NCBI GenBank assembly: GCA_016926625.1
Contig: JAFGOE010000100.1
Location: forward strand, 1-64,000
Source: Candidatus Zhuqueibacterota bacterium
Lineage (GTDB): Bacteria; Zhuqueibacterota; Zhuqueibacteria; Thermofontimicrobiales; Thiofontviventaceae
Length of the DNA stretch: 64,000 bases
Direction: 5' to 3'
Under the pieces are notes generated by a model. It ran no database searches and had not been told where the DNA came from. It saw nothing but the letters and a program-made list of their open reading frames with translations. Positions 27,538 through 35,138 of the stretch are shown here, in pieces. How positions within the stretch are numbered: position 1 is the first letter of the stretch; every line of letters starts with the position of its first letter. A program made the translations under genes and the position numbers.

Positions 27538-27813
27538 ATGGAGCGATTCATCAGAATTAAAGAAGAAGTCAGCTTGCAAGCACTCTCGAAGATATTACGG
27601 GACAACAGAATTATTATCCTGAGAAAATCGCAGACAACGGACACCGTTCAAATAAAAATTTTGGAAAAGTTGTCGTCGAGAACGATTCGAGAAGCTTTTC
27701 GGCCCTACACTGTCGAAAAGATATACAGCGAATTTCCATTTCCATTGAAGTCCGGAAGCATATTTCAGACGACGTTATCTGAGTTAAAGAAAATGATGCA
27801 TTTTCAATCGTGA
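27538..27813 (+). CDS. small hypothetical protein
   Basis: A 91-residue basic protein starting at ATG 27538 with AAGGT upstream. It has no signal peptide, membrane segment or recognised motif. A weak promoter-like TTGCAT sits at 27496. It may be a small cytoplasmic protein trailing the citrate-lyase-type operon. The evidence is the open frame and its position alone. Confidence 0.45.
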   Translation: MERFIRIKEEVSLQALSKILRDNRIIILRKSQTTDTVQIKILEKLSSRTIREAFRPYTVEKIYSEFPFPLKSGSIFQTTLSELKKMMHFQS

Positions 27814-27925
27814 TAGATGAGGGTGTATCAGGAGTTCCTCGCTTTATTTTAACAGCGCAAGGCATCCAGGGAAACGCATACATATATATTGCAGTTAAGA
27901 GGAGCTTATGATGCACCCCTTTTTT

Positions 27926-28684
27926 TTAGAAAAACGGAAACAGTCGTTTTCGCAGGTTCGTATCGTTTAATAGCGATACAATCTCGTCTAGCTGCTCTTT
28001 TCTTCCAATGTCTTTCCAAAAGCAGTCATCCATCTCAAATCCGCCGATTTGCTCCCCTTGCTGGAGTAGCTCCAAATAAAGGTCGATGATCGAATAAAAT
28101 CCGGGTTTATTCATGTATTTGAAAATCGACGGTGAGATGACGTGTATACCGCTAAAGGCTGCGCGCTTTAGTGCGGAACCGGTTTTTTGTATGATTCTGA
28201 CGACGTGAGTATCCGAATTTTCATGCCCGCAGACATTATGATTATCATCGATAAGTAAGTAACGGTTGGAATTCCTGTTCATTACGCCGAGTGTGGCAAT
28301 GCTGTTGTCAGCGAGGTGACGAGTGATCATGGCGGTGTAATTGAAGTCGGTTAAAATATCGACGTTATGTAATAAAAAAGGCTCCCCGTCCATTAGAAAG
28401 TCAGCAGCATGTTGCAGTCCACCCCCCGTACCTAATATTTTATGTTCAACCGATAGCCTGATATCGCATCCGAAATGGTGATGACGGTGTAGAAAGTCGA
28501 TGATCTGATCGGCATGATGGTGCACGTTGATGACTAATTCGGTAAAACCAAAATAGTATAACCTGCGGATAACCAGTTCCAACAACGATTTACCATTAAT
28601 CTCTACCAACGCTTTCGGCCGGTTCTTTGTCATGGGTAGCAGGCGCGTTCCGAATCCTGCTGCTAAAATCATCGCTTTCATCAT
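27926..28684 (-). CDS. sugar-1-phosphate nucleotidyltransferase, MurU-like
   Basis: Nucleotidyltransferase with the signature 'MILAAGFGTRLLPMTKNRPKAL' split over residues 4-25, 'LHNVDILTDF' as metal site, and about 250 residues. Pseudomonas MurU makes UDP-MurNAc from MurNAc-1-phosphate; related enzymes use glucose- or mannose-1-phosphate. The gene follows an AmgK-like kinase and a RapZ C-terminal domain, and that setting favours MurNAc recycling. It starts at ATG 28684 or 28681. Activity by context; family confident. Confidence 0.8.
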   Translation of the reverse strand: MMKAMILAAGFGTRLLPMTKNRPKALVEINGKSLLELVIRRLYYFGFTELVINVHHHADQIIDFLHRHHHFGCDIRLSVEHKILGTGGGLQHAADFLMDGEPFLLHNVDILTDFNYTAMITRHLADNSIATLGVMNRNSNRYLLIDDNHNVCGHENSDTHVVRIIQKTGSALKRAAFSGIHVISPSIFKYMNKPGFYSIIDLYLELLQQGEQIGGFEMDDCFWKDIGRKEQLDEIVSLLNDTNLRKRLFPFF

Positions 28685-28727
28685 TCAATCTCATGTTATG
28701 GGTAGATCCTGGATAACATCAGGTACA

Positions 28728-29129
28728 TTACATATCTTCGAATTCGAGATGATGGATTTGGACCAGCACTCGTTTATTTTGCAGATGTTCGTAGATGGCT
28801 TCGGCACAATAAACCGACCTGTGTTGGCCACCCGTGCAACCGAATGAGATCATGAGTTGCGAAAAGCCACGCTCGATGTAATTATCCACGGCGATATCGA
28901 TGATCGCCTTGACGTTTGAGAGATATTGAGACACGACCGGGCGGGAACGGAAGTATTCGATTACGTCCGGATCTCTTCCTGTAGAGGATTTATACTTTTC
29001 CTCTCTCCCCGGATTGGGTAAGCAACGGCAATCGAACACGAATCCTCCGTTATTACCCGAGTCATCACAGGGGATACCCGATTGATGATAACTGAAACTG
29101 TTAATCATGATATGTAAAGGATCATTCAT
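28728..29129 (-). CDS. free-standing RapZ C-terminal domain protein
   Basis: 133 residues that match the C-terminal domain of RapZ: 'FVFDCRCLPNPG', then 'TGRDPDVIEYF' and 'ISFGCTGGQHRSVYCAE'. In E. coli this domain senses glucosamine-6-phosphate and binds the GlmY/GlmZ small RNAs, while the N-terminal half is a P-loop ATPase, absent here. Placed between a MurNAc-type kinase and MurU, it may sense an amino sugar or link recycling to amino-sugar supply. It overlaps the kinase gene by 8 bases. From memory, some Bacteroidetes carry the kinase and this domain as one fused protein; this would be the split form. Confidence 0.82.
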   Translation of the reverse strand: MNDPLHIMINSFSYHQSGIPCDDSGNNGGFVFDCRCLPNPGREEKYKSSTGRDPDVIEYFRSRPVVSQYLSNVKAIIDIAVDNYIERGFSQLMISFGCTGGQHRSVYCAEAIYEHLQNKRVLVQIHHLEFEDM

Positions 29130-30153
29130 CGATTGTAAACTCTCTTAGGCTTTGATCTTGAGTAAGGTTCATGAAAATGGTTTTAAGATTAGTACATTTT
29201 TCGAGGATTGGGAGATGTTTATCGCAAATGATCTCCAGATTGGCGATGGCATAAGGAACGCTTTTAAAAAAGTGTGTCTTACCTTTGATCGCACTGAGAT
29301 ATCCATAGGCACCGAAAGCCTGCATTATTCTGATCAGAACGAAACCGAAGAAATATTCCTTGAAGCGGTCAACATCGAGGTCGATCAGGTTTCTTGTTTT
29401 TAAGAGATAGACATCGATCATTTCCTCCCTGAACGCCTGATTTAAATCGGCTTTTGCATCGTATAACAGCGAAGCGAGGTCGTATTGCAATGCTCCTTTT
29501 CTACCTGATTGATAATCGATGAAATAGGGGACGTCGTTTTTTATCATGATGTTTCTCGACTGAAAGTCGCGGTAGAGAAAGAAGTCTCTATCTTCCTGCA
29601 ACAGATAGTCGATCAGCATGTTAAAATCGCTCTCCAGTCGGGTGTGATCGATTTTTGATTTATAGAAGTAATTCAGGAACCGACTCTTAAAATAGTGTAG
29701 ATCCCAACTCATTGATTCACGGGAGAATTCGATGTGCTGGTAGGCAAATGAATAGTCAATCGACCGACCGGCGGTGATCTGAAATTCTGGTAGTTCTTTA
29801 ACGACTTTCTCGTACATCGATTTGATCTCACCGGTAAAGCCGTGTTGATCCCTGATTTTCATCATCCAGTCGAACAACGTATCATCGCCTAAATCCTCTT
29901 CTATATATACTCCTTTATCCAGATTTTGAGTGTATATCTCCGGAACCTTTAAACGATATTTCTTAAAATGCTGAGTAAAATTGATAAAGGCTTCGTTTTC
30001 TTCTCTGTTGTTCCCGATGATGCCAATTTTTGTGTCGTTTGATTGCTCGTAGATACGATAGATCTGGCGATCAGAACCGTCGCTTCTGAGGGGGATAATC
30101 CTGATGGGCTTGAGGCCATAATGATTTTGATATAAATCCTCTAATCTTTTCAT
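29122..30153 (-). CDS. aminoglycoside-phosphotransferase-fold sugar kinase, AmgK-like
   Basis: A 343-residue APH-fold kinase. 'FFLYRDFQSRNIMI' is the catalytic loop (Asp as base, Asn for Mg) and 'YFIDYQSGRKG' the metal-binding segment; 'DGSDRQIYRI' is the glycine-rich loop. AmgK phosphorylates MurNAc or GlcNAc at the anomeric carbon, the step before MurU, whose homologue lies two genes downstream. The start is ATG 30153; a TTG at 30189 lies inside the hairpin just upstream and is less likely. No clear ribosome site is seen. The gene heads a three-gene set whose starts all sit close to the preceding stop. Confidence 0.78.
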   Translation of the reverse strand: MKRLEDLYQNHYGLKPIRIIPLRSDGSDRQIYRIYEQSNDTKIGIIGNNREENEAFINFTQHFKKYRLKVPEIYTQNLDKGVYIEEDLGDDTLFDWMMKIRDQHGFTGEIKSMYEKVVKELPEFQITAGRSIDYSFAYQHIEFSRESMSWDLHYFKSRFLNYFYKSKIDHTRLESDFNMLIDYLLQEDRDFFLYRDFQSRNIMIKNDVPYFIDYQSGRKGALQYDLASLLYDAKADLNQAFREEMIDVYLLKTRNLIDLDVDRFKEYFFGFVLIRIMQAFGAYGYLSAIKGKTHFFKSVPYAIANLEIICDKHLPILEKCTNLKTIFMNLTQDQSLREFTIDE

Positions 30154-30166
30154 AGTGACGAAATTT

Positions 30167-30200
30167 AAAAAAATACTTTGAATAATCAAAGTATTTTTTT
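30167..30200 (-). terminator. terminator-like hairpin in the kinase leader
   Basis: Two perfect 14-base arms (30167-30180 and 30187-30200) around a 6-base loop, with the T7 run forming the end of the 3' arm on either strand. It ends 13 bases before the kinase ATG and 93 bases after the coiled-coil gene's stop. The arms are AT-rich (three G-C pairs), so strength is modest. It could terminate the coiled-coil transcript or act as an attenuator of the kinase operon. Confidence 0.6.
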
Positions 30201-30292
30201 ATGTCAGAAAAAATTAGTTTACGTTTTTCAGTCTAACGATTTTTCACCAACCTCTTTTTATGTTGATTATCGGTTAAAATTTCTTTATATTA

Positions 30293-30886
30293 TTAACCAA
30301 CTGCTTGTTTTAACTCGATCTTGTTTTTTTGTAGTTTTAGGGGAGAAGAAGGATTGTAAAATGAACTGATTTCGTCTTGCAGCTTCTCTAGTAAATGATT
30401 CTTACGCTCAATATTCTCATTGAGATCGATTAATTTTTGTTTGAGCATGCTTTTACTGAGGTTGTTTTGATGAAAGAATCGTAAAACGATTCTCTTGAAT
30501 GACATAAATTTCTCTTTGTCCTCTTCGTTGTTATTATGATCGGATGATTCAAAGTAATCTTTCAATTCACGATCCAGCTCTTTGATAAATAATTCATTTT
30601 CACGCAGAGTCTGATTCAACAAAAATATATGTGATTTATACTGCTTAAATAAGGTTAGTTCGTCATTGAACATGGTTTGAAACTTAATGAACAGATCTTC
30701 ATAATAGTTCGATCTATTCTCGGCATTTTTTAACGATTTCTCCATTACACAAACTTGTTCATGTAAGCGATGAAATTTCACCAAAATGTTTTCGATATTT
30801 TGGGGATTATATTCAACGTAATCGTTAATGTTATCTTCATTATTTTTTGAAGACAATTTGTTGATAAACAGTTTGACTCGCGACAA
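30293..30886 (-). CDS. hypothetical coiled-coil protein
   Basis: A 197-residue charged, helical protein with long coiled-coil stretches (about 30-110 and 140-175), an acidic Asn-rich break near residue 117, and no signal peptide or membrane segment. No family recognised. The TTG start at 30886 has GAGGTGG at a good distance upstream. It has its own promoter and lies directly upstream of the sugar kinase operon on the same strand, so read-through into that operon is possible. Confidence 0.6.
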   Translation of the reverse strand: MSRVKLFINKLSSKNNEDNINDYVEYNPQNIENILVKFHRLHEQVCVMEKSLKNAENRSNYYEDLFIKFQTMFNDELTLFKQYKSHIFLLNQTLRENELFIKELDRELKDYFESSDHNNNEEDKEKFMSFKRIVLRFFHQNNLSKSMLKQKLIDLNENIERKNHLLEKLQDEISSFYNPSSPLKLQKNKIELKQAVG

Positions 30887-30910
30887 GATGACACCACCTC
30901 TTTGAATTAC

Positions 30911-30939
30911 ACTTTAAGGAATAAGTCCAATTCAAACAA
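30911..30939 (-). promoter_or_regulatory. candidate promoter for the coiled-coil gene
   Basis: On the minus strand TTGTTT (30939-30934), a 17-base spacer and TAAAGT (30916-30911), about 25 bases before the TTG start. One arm of the 12-bp inverted repeat falls within the spacer and -35 box. Confidence 0.45.
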
Positions 30940-30989
30940 AAAAAGTTGTTGATCATGATGCAGGTCCCGAATCTGAATGAATTGGACTT
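30923..30989. repeat. 12-bp inverted repeat overlapping a promoter
   Basis: AAGTCCAATTCA (30923-30934) recurs as its exact reverse complement at 30978-30989, 43 bases apart. Each copy also forms a local hairpin: TTTGAATT/AATTCAAA at 30901-30936 and AATTGGA/TCCAATT at 30980-31000. The first copy covers the coiled-coil promoter, so paired operators are one reading. Confidence 0.45.
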
Positions 30990-31033
30990 GAATTCCAATT
31001 ACTTTTATTTGTGTTTCACTGGTGAATTTTGCA

Positions 31034-31047
31034 AATGGCATGCCATT
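31034..31047. repeat. perfect 14-bp palindrome
   Basis: AATGGCATGCCATT is fully self-complementary and stands alone between the two divergent promoters. Its form fits a dimeric repressor site. No second copy was noticed. Confidence 0.35.
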
Positions 31048-31257
31048 CATCAATATGGTTGCTGTATCGGGCCGAGTTTGAGTTTTTCAGGTTAACAACA
31101 ACATCGTCGATCATCAAAATTTTTAGATAATTATGATAATAAATAAAATAATTGTAATATTATCAGTTAGTTATATTGATGATTGATGGTTCAAATTTTC
31201 GATGGATATTTTTTCTGTGGCTTCAGGATTGATTTTGGTTGATATAAAATAAAAATA

Positions 31258-31286
31258 TTGATTTTTATGGGATATGTTTTTATTTA
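31258..31286 (+). promoter_or_regulatory. candidate promoter for the YARHG-amidase operon
   Basis: TTGATT (31258-31263), a 17-base spacer and TATTTA (31281-31286), about 145 bases before the ATG at 31433. Confidence 0.4.
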
Positions 31287-31432
31287 TACAGAGGGCGATA
31301 CATTGAAGATGAGAAAAGTTCGAAAAAGTGATCGAAATCACACCAATTTTAAGAACAGGCGATTAGACGACGTGCGAATATTTACCACCCGGGGGCAATA
31401 TTGAGTCCAGGATCGAGTGGGAGTGTAATACA

Positions 31433-32458
31433 ATGGCACGAATAATCAAATTATGGATGATAATTATTTTGATCGGATCGGCTAATCTGTGGGCTCTGGT
31501 GAGCCCAATTCGACGGAATAATTTTGCAAAGCCTCTGTTATCGAATTGTGAGGATATCAAGCTCGTCTCCCAGGCTACTGATCTTTATCATCATCCGCTT
31601 GGGATATGGGTGGTGAATAGTAGATCAGTGTTTCAAAATCTTTATGCGAGTCATGTGACGATAGAAGTCGGCTTTATGTCCGGGTTTGATTCTGAATTGA
31701 TCGACAGTGAACTGGTTCCGAATGAGTTTAAAAATTTTAAAGTGAATATAGATGGTATCGAATGTGACTCGGTGATAAAGAACGAGACGTGTCCAAACTT
31801 TACTGAACGGATAGGTATCACGTGGACCAGTAATGATGGCACGGGTAGTGGATTTCTGAATACATGGCAGATGAGTTTCGAGCCTGAGGAAAAGGTAATC
31901 GTTGATGTCTCATTCAGTTTTATTGTGAAGCAACCTCCGGTGGTATTTGATGCGGGTAATGATGAGGCCTGGTATAACGATTTGATGATTTGGATGCGAA
32001 GGGAGCATGCGAAGAGGGAAGAGCATGACTTTGTATTGCCGTTAAATATGGGTTCATTCTGGGCACTCAGTGTAGACACGCTGCTGGTGAGGACGTATAT
32101 CTCTCTAAATTGGTTAGGAATGGAAGCAGAGGAGGAGAGAAGCTATGCTCAAAACAGTGTGTACGCTCATTATTATACAGAACCTATCGATCTTTACTCG
32201 CCAGAGCCTGTTCAATTGCTTTCTGTAACAGAAGATGAACTGGAGACGATGAATGCAACCGAGCTGACTATTCTCAGACATTCATTCTTCGCGAAGTATG
32301 GACGGATTTTTGATGCAGACTGGCTGAATTTGTATTTTCGACATCAGCCCTGGTATGGTGAAAATCCGTATTATCATAATTGGTATTTGAGTGATTTCGA
32401 TATTGAGAACCTCAAACGAGTCTATAACTTTGAGCAGAAAAGGAAATCACATGACTGA
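31433..32458 (+). CDS. exported protein with C-terminal YARHG domain
   Basis: The signal peptide (1-21) is followed by a beta-rich region and, at about 275-335, a YARHG domain ('LRHSFFAKYGRIFDADWL', then 'QPWYG'). YARHG is a small extracellular module of unknown function found in secreted bacterial proteins, often near peptidases and cell-wall enzymes. The N-terminal part may be DUF4424-like, but this is a guess. The gene overlaps the amidase gene by 8 bases, which ties it to cell-wall work. Confidence 0.68.
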   Translation: MARIIKLWMIIILIGSANLWALVSPIRRNNFAKPLLSNCEDIKLVSQATDLYHHPLGIWVVNSRSVFQNLYASHVTIEVGFMSGFDSELIDSELVPNEFKNFKVNIDGIECDSVIKNETCPNFTERIGITWTSNDGTGSGFLNTWQMSFEPEEKVIVDVSFSFIVKQPPVVFDAGNDEAWYNDLMIWMRREHAKREEHDFVLPLNMGSFWALSVDTLLVRTYISLNWLGMEAEEERSYAQNSVYAHYYTEPIDLYSPEPVQLLSVTEDELETMNATELTILRHSFFAKYGRIFDADWLNLYFRHQPWYGENPYYHNWYLSDFDIENLKRVYNFEQKRKSHD

Positions 32459-33170
32459 TGGCAAAATTTTTCGTATCTATTTGAGTGCGGGACATGGATA
32501 TTACTACAACACAACATGGAACCAATGGATGACGCAGCGACGGAGTTATTGGGGATTAGTCGAAGATTTTTGGAACGTTCTCGTTGCGAGAGAATTATTT
32601 GTACTTCTCGATGAAGATCCCAGGTTTAATGTATTCATGAACCGCGATTTCTTTAATGAAGAGATCGGTATCAGTGGACATCAGAAATGGATGGAGGCTT
32701 CTCATCTATTTTTCAAGGAGATTGGCGCTCCGGAATATGTGTGGAATAATGGCATCGGGGTCCAACAGGCTATTAATGCAGATGCCCTGGGTGCGAGATA
32801 TCATCAGACCGATATTGCCCTTTCGATTCATGCAAATTCAGGTGGTGGAGAAGCGAGGGGGCATGAAGTTTGGCATCATACCCACTCGACATTAGGGAGT
32901 AGTCTCGCCTACAAATTAAAAGAATCGCTGGAATCGATGCCAAATTCTGATCGCGGAGTGAAAGCCGATTATTATCATGACCAGTTTGCATTCTGGAAAG
33001 CGACTCAGGGTCAGATCATGAGTCTGGTGGAATATTTCTTTTTCGATAATGAGATTGATAATGAATTGATGAAACTGCAAAAGAACATAAGTCTATGTGC
33101 CCAGCTTACCTATCAGGGTGTAGTCGATTTTATTGAAACGTACGGGCGGACAATGACCTGGGTCAGTTAG
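32451..33170 (+). CDS. N-acetylmuramoyl-L-alanine amidase (Amidase_3)
   Basis: Zinc amidase of about 239 residues. 'IYLSAGHGYYY' provides the first His, 'LSIHANSGGGEARGHEVWHH' the last metal His, and 'MSLVEYFFFDN' the late catalytic Glu. It should cleave the bond between MurNAc and L-Ala of peptidoglycan. No signal peptide is visible, unusual for a wall-facing enzyme. ATG 32451 is chosen because it starts just before the upstream stop (overlap of 8 bases) and removes an unrelated 20-residue tail. The YARHG gene before it and the Cys-rich small gene after it are probably in one operon. Confidence 0.82.
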   Translation: MTDGKIFRIYLSAGHGYYYNTTWNQWMTQRRSYWGLVEDFWNVLVARELFVLLDEDPRFNVFMNRDFFNEEIGISGHQKWMEASHLFFKEIGAPEYVWNNGIGVQQAINADALGARYHQTDIALSIHANSGGGEARGHEVWHHTHSTLGSSLAYKLKESLESMPNSDRGVKADYYHDQFAFWKATQGQIMSLVEYFFFDNEIDNELMKLQKNISLCAQLTYQGVVDFIETYGRTMTWVS

Positions 33171-33179
33171 AGGTGATTT

Positions 33180-33398
33180 ATGATGGATGAGATGAATGCG
33201 GGAGTGAGTAACTCGAAAATACGTTTTTGCGACTTAAGATGTCCTCATGCCTCTTTCCCGAGGGAAGATGATATCGATGGCTCGCGTAGTTGCAGGACCT
33301 TTATGGCGTTATGGTGTGATATTTTGGGAACTTACGTGACAAAAAACGCTCCATGCGCCGTCGATTTTGGTCAGAGACGGCCGAAACCGGACTTTTAG
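33180..33398 (+). CDS. small cysteine-rich protein
   Basis: A 72-residue product with four to five spaced cysteines ('CDLRCPHASFP', 'RSCRTFMALWC', 'NAPC') that look like a zinc-binding or Fe-S site. I have the impression of a conserved small family of this pattern in anaerobes but cannot name it. GAGGTG lies five bases before the ATG, and the gap to the amidase gene is nine bases, so translation is plausible. Function unknown. Confidence 0.55.
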   Translation: MMDEMNAGVSNSKIRFCDLRCPHASFPREDDIDGSRSCRTFMALWCDILGTYVTKNAPCAVDFGQRRPKPDF

Positions 33399-33459
33399 AG
33401 TGTTCCATGCGTCATGTAAATGATGACATAATAATGCATTATAATTGGTTAACGTGTCT

Positions 33460-35136
33460 ATGACTTCCATTTCAGGCCTTAAGCGGTTTGTGATATTCCT
33501 TGTTCTCATCGCATGCAGTGTCATCGTCTCGTGTGAAGATGATTTCAGTGTGCGATCGATAGAGGACACCTTTAAATATGATCATCAACTAGTGATCACG
33601 GAGGATGAGGTATGGCTTTCCGATCATCCGCATCGGATTAATGATGATATTTACATTCAGGACGCTATCGTTACAATCGAACCGGGTACAGTGATTCAAA
33701 TAGATGAAAACGCCTCGATAAACATCATGTCCCGCGGTGTGCTTATCGCTGATGGTGATGAAAAAAGAAAGATAACGTTCACCAGACAGCCCGATGCAGG
33801 TAACTGGGAATGTGTGTTTTTTTCAGCTAACTCCGGTTCGAATGAATGTTTACTCGATTATTGTGTTTTAGAATATGGAGGAAGTGACCCGGCATATCCG
33901 GCGATTATCTATTGTGAGGAAGTTGGACCCACGATCACGAACTCGGAGATAAGGTACAGTGAGGCTTATGGGATCTACCTGGAGGGAGCATGTTCTCCGA
34001 TGATATTCGAGCGTAACGTCTTTTCGAGTAATGACAAGGCACCGATCATAACAGCTATCACGAATGCAGGTATTATCGGGAGCGGAGATTTTATCGATAA
34101 TGGGGATGATTATATCGAAATAAATTCAGGTAATCTTCTGACTGATGTGCAGATGATCGACCGCGGATTACCCTATCTTTTTACCGAAGATGTGGTCATC
34201 AGCGGGGTGAAACTGACCATTGCAGAGGGCTGTTCATTGCTTTTCCTTGCAGGGAAGGGATTGTCCGTGGTGGAACATGGATCATTATCCGCAAACTCGT
34301 CCAATAGGGACATATGGTTTACGGGCTACGATAATACGAATGAAAATTGGCGGGGAATCTATATCGATTCCGGTACGCCGTCGGTTTTGAACAATTGTTA
34401 CATCGAGTATGGCGGGGATTGGGCCGATCATCCTGCCAATCTGACCATTGCAGCCGGTCAGCATATGGTAAATAACTGTGTTATCAGACGAAGCTTGCGT
34501 TATGGCGTTCATCTCGGGAGCGATTGTCTGGTGACGTTTTCGAATAACTTTCTGGAGGAGAATGCTATTGCGCCGTTATCCATGCCAGTGAATAGTATGA
34601 CACGGATATCCGACAATGAATTCTCCCGATCGAACCGACATATTGAGCTGCGCGGAGGTGCGCGAGAAGGTTTATTAACAGGCGACGTAATGCTTTACGA
34701 CTGCGGGATCCCTTATTATGTAACGGATGACATTCAAATTAAAAATGGTACGTTACAGATCGGTTCGGGAGTCAATCTGAGTATGGCCAATGGGACATCG
34801 ATCGATGTGTTGGAAGGAGGTGGATTGACCGCTAACGGATCGACCCATATCATCACGATCGATTGTCAATCTCCTTTCTCCGGATCATGGCATGGAATTT
34901 ACTTTAGTCCATATATTCGACAGGGTGAATGTTACCTCAATCTATGCCGTATTATGTACGGTGGAGGTGACGATGAGCGTCCGGCAAATATTTTTTGTGA
35001 TACTTCATCACCCCATATCACAAATTGTATCATCGAGCAGAGCCTTGGATATGGTATATACCTGGCAGGAGATGCGAATCCTATATTAATAAATAATACA
35101 TTTTTTAGTAATCTTTTGGGACCAATCAATCGATAG
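33460..35136 (+). CDS. parallel beta-helix lipoprotein with three repeat units
   Basis: Lipobox at 'VIVSC' (about residue 25), so the protein is probably lipid-anchored. The body holds three tandem units of about 150-170 residues, each with a beta-strand start ('VTIEPGTVIQI', 'LTIAEGCSLLF', 'LQIGSGVNLSM'), then a 'TIT...GYGIYL' turn. This is the right-handed parallel beta-helix style (Beta_helix/NosD-like) seen in polysaccharide-binding or -degrading surface proteins; no catalytic residues could be assigned. ATG 33460 is chosen over TTG 33445. The next gene starts two bases after the stop. Confidence 0.75.
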   Translation: MTSISGLKRFVIFLVLIACSVIVSCEDDFSVRSIEDTFKYDHQLVITEDEVWLSDHPHRINDDIYIQDAIVTIEPGTVIQIDENASINIMSRGVLIADGDEKRKITFTRQPDAGNWECVFFSANSGSNECLLDYCVLEYGGSDPAYPAIIYCEEVGPTITNSEIRYSEAYGIYLEGACSPMIFERNVFSSNDKAPIITAITNAGIIGSGDFIDNGDDYIEINSGNLLTDVQMIDRGLPYLFTEDVVISGVKLTIAEGCSLLFLAGKGLSVVEHGSLSANSSNRDIWFTGYDNTNENWRGIYIDSGTPSVLNNCYIEYGGDWADHPANLTIAAGQHMVNNCVIRRSLRYGVHLGSDCLVTFSNNFLEENAIAPLSMPVNSMTRISDNEFSRSNRHIELRGGAREGLLTGDVMLYDCGIPYYVTDDIQIKNGTLQIGSGVNLSMANGTSIDVLEGGGLTANGSTHIITIDCQSPFSGSWHGIYFSPYIRQGECYLNLCRIMYGGGDDERPANIFCDTSSPHITNCIIEQSLGYGIYLAGDANPILINNTFFSNLLGPINR

Positions 35137-35138
35137 CG

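Larger units (their letters stand above)
30887..31432. other. divergent intergenic region rich in palindromes
   Basis: The 546-base gap between the coiled-coil gene (minus) and the YARHG gene (plus) holds a promoter on each strand, a 12-bp inverted repeat (30923-30934 with 30978-30989), a hairpin at 30980-31000 and a perfect 14-bp palindrome at 31034-31047. A possible 31-codon frame starting near 31309 lacks support. No RNA family is recognised. Confidence 0.5.

Noticed and set aside
31309-31404. A 31-codon basic frame upstream of the YARHG gene
   Set aside because: It lacks a ribosome site and family likeness and lies in a probable leader.
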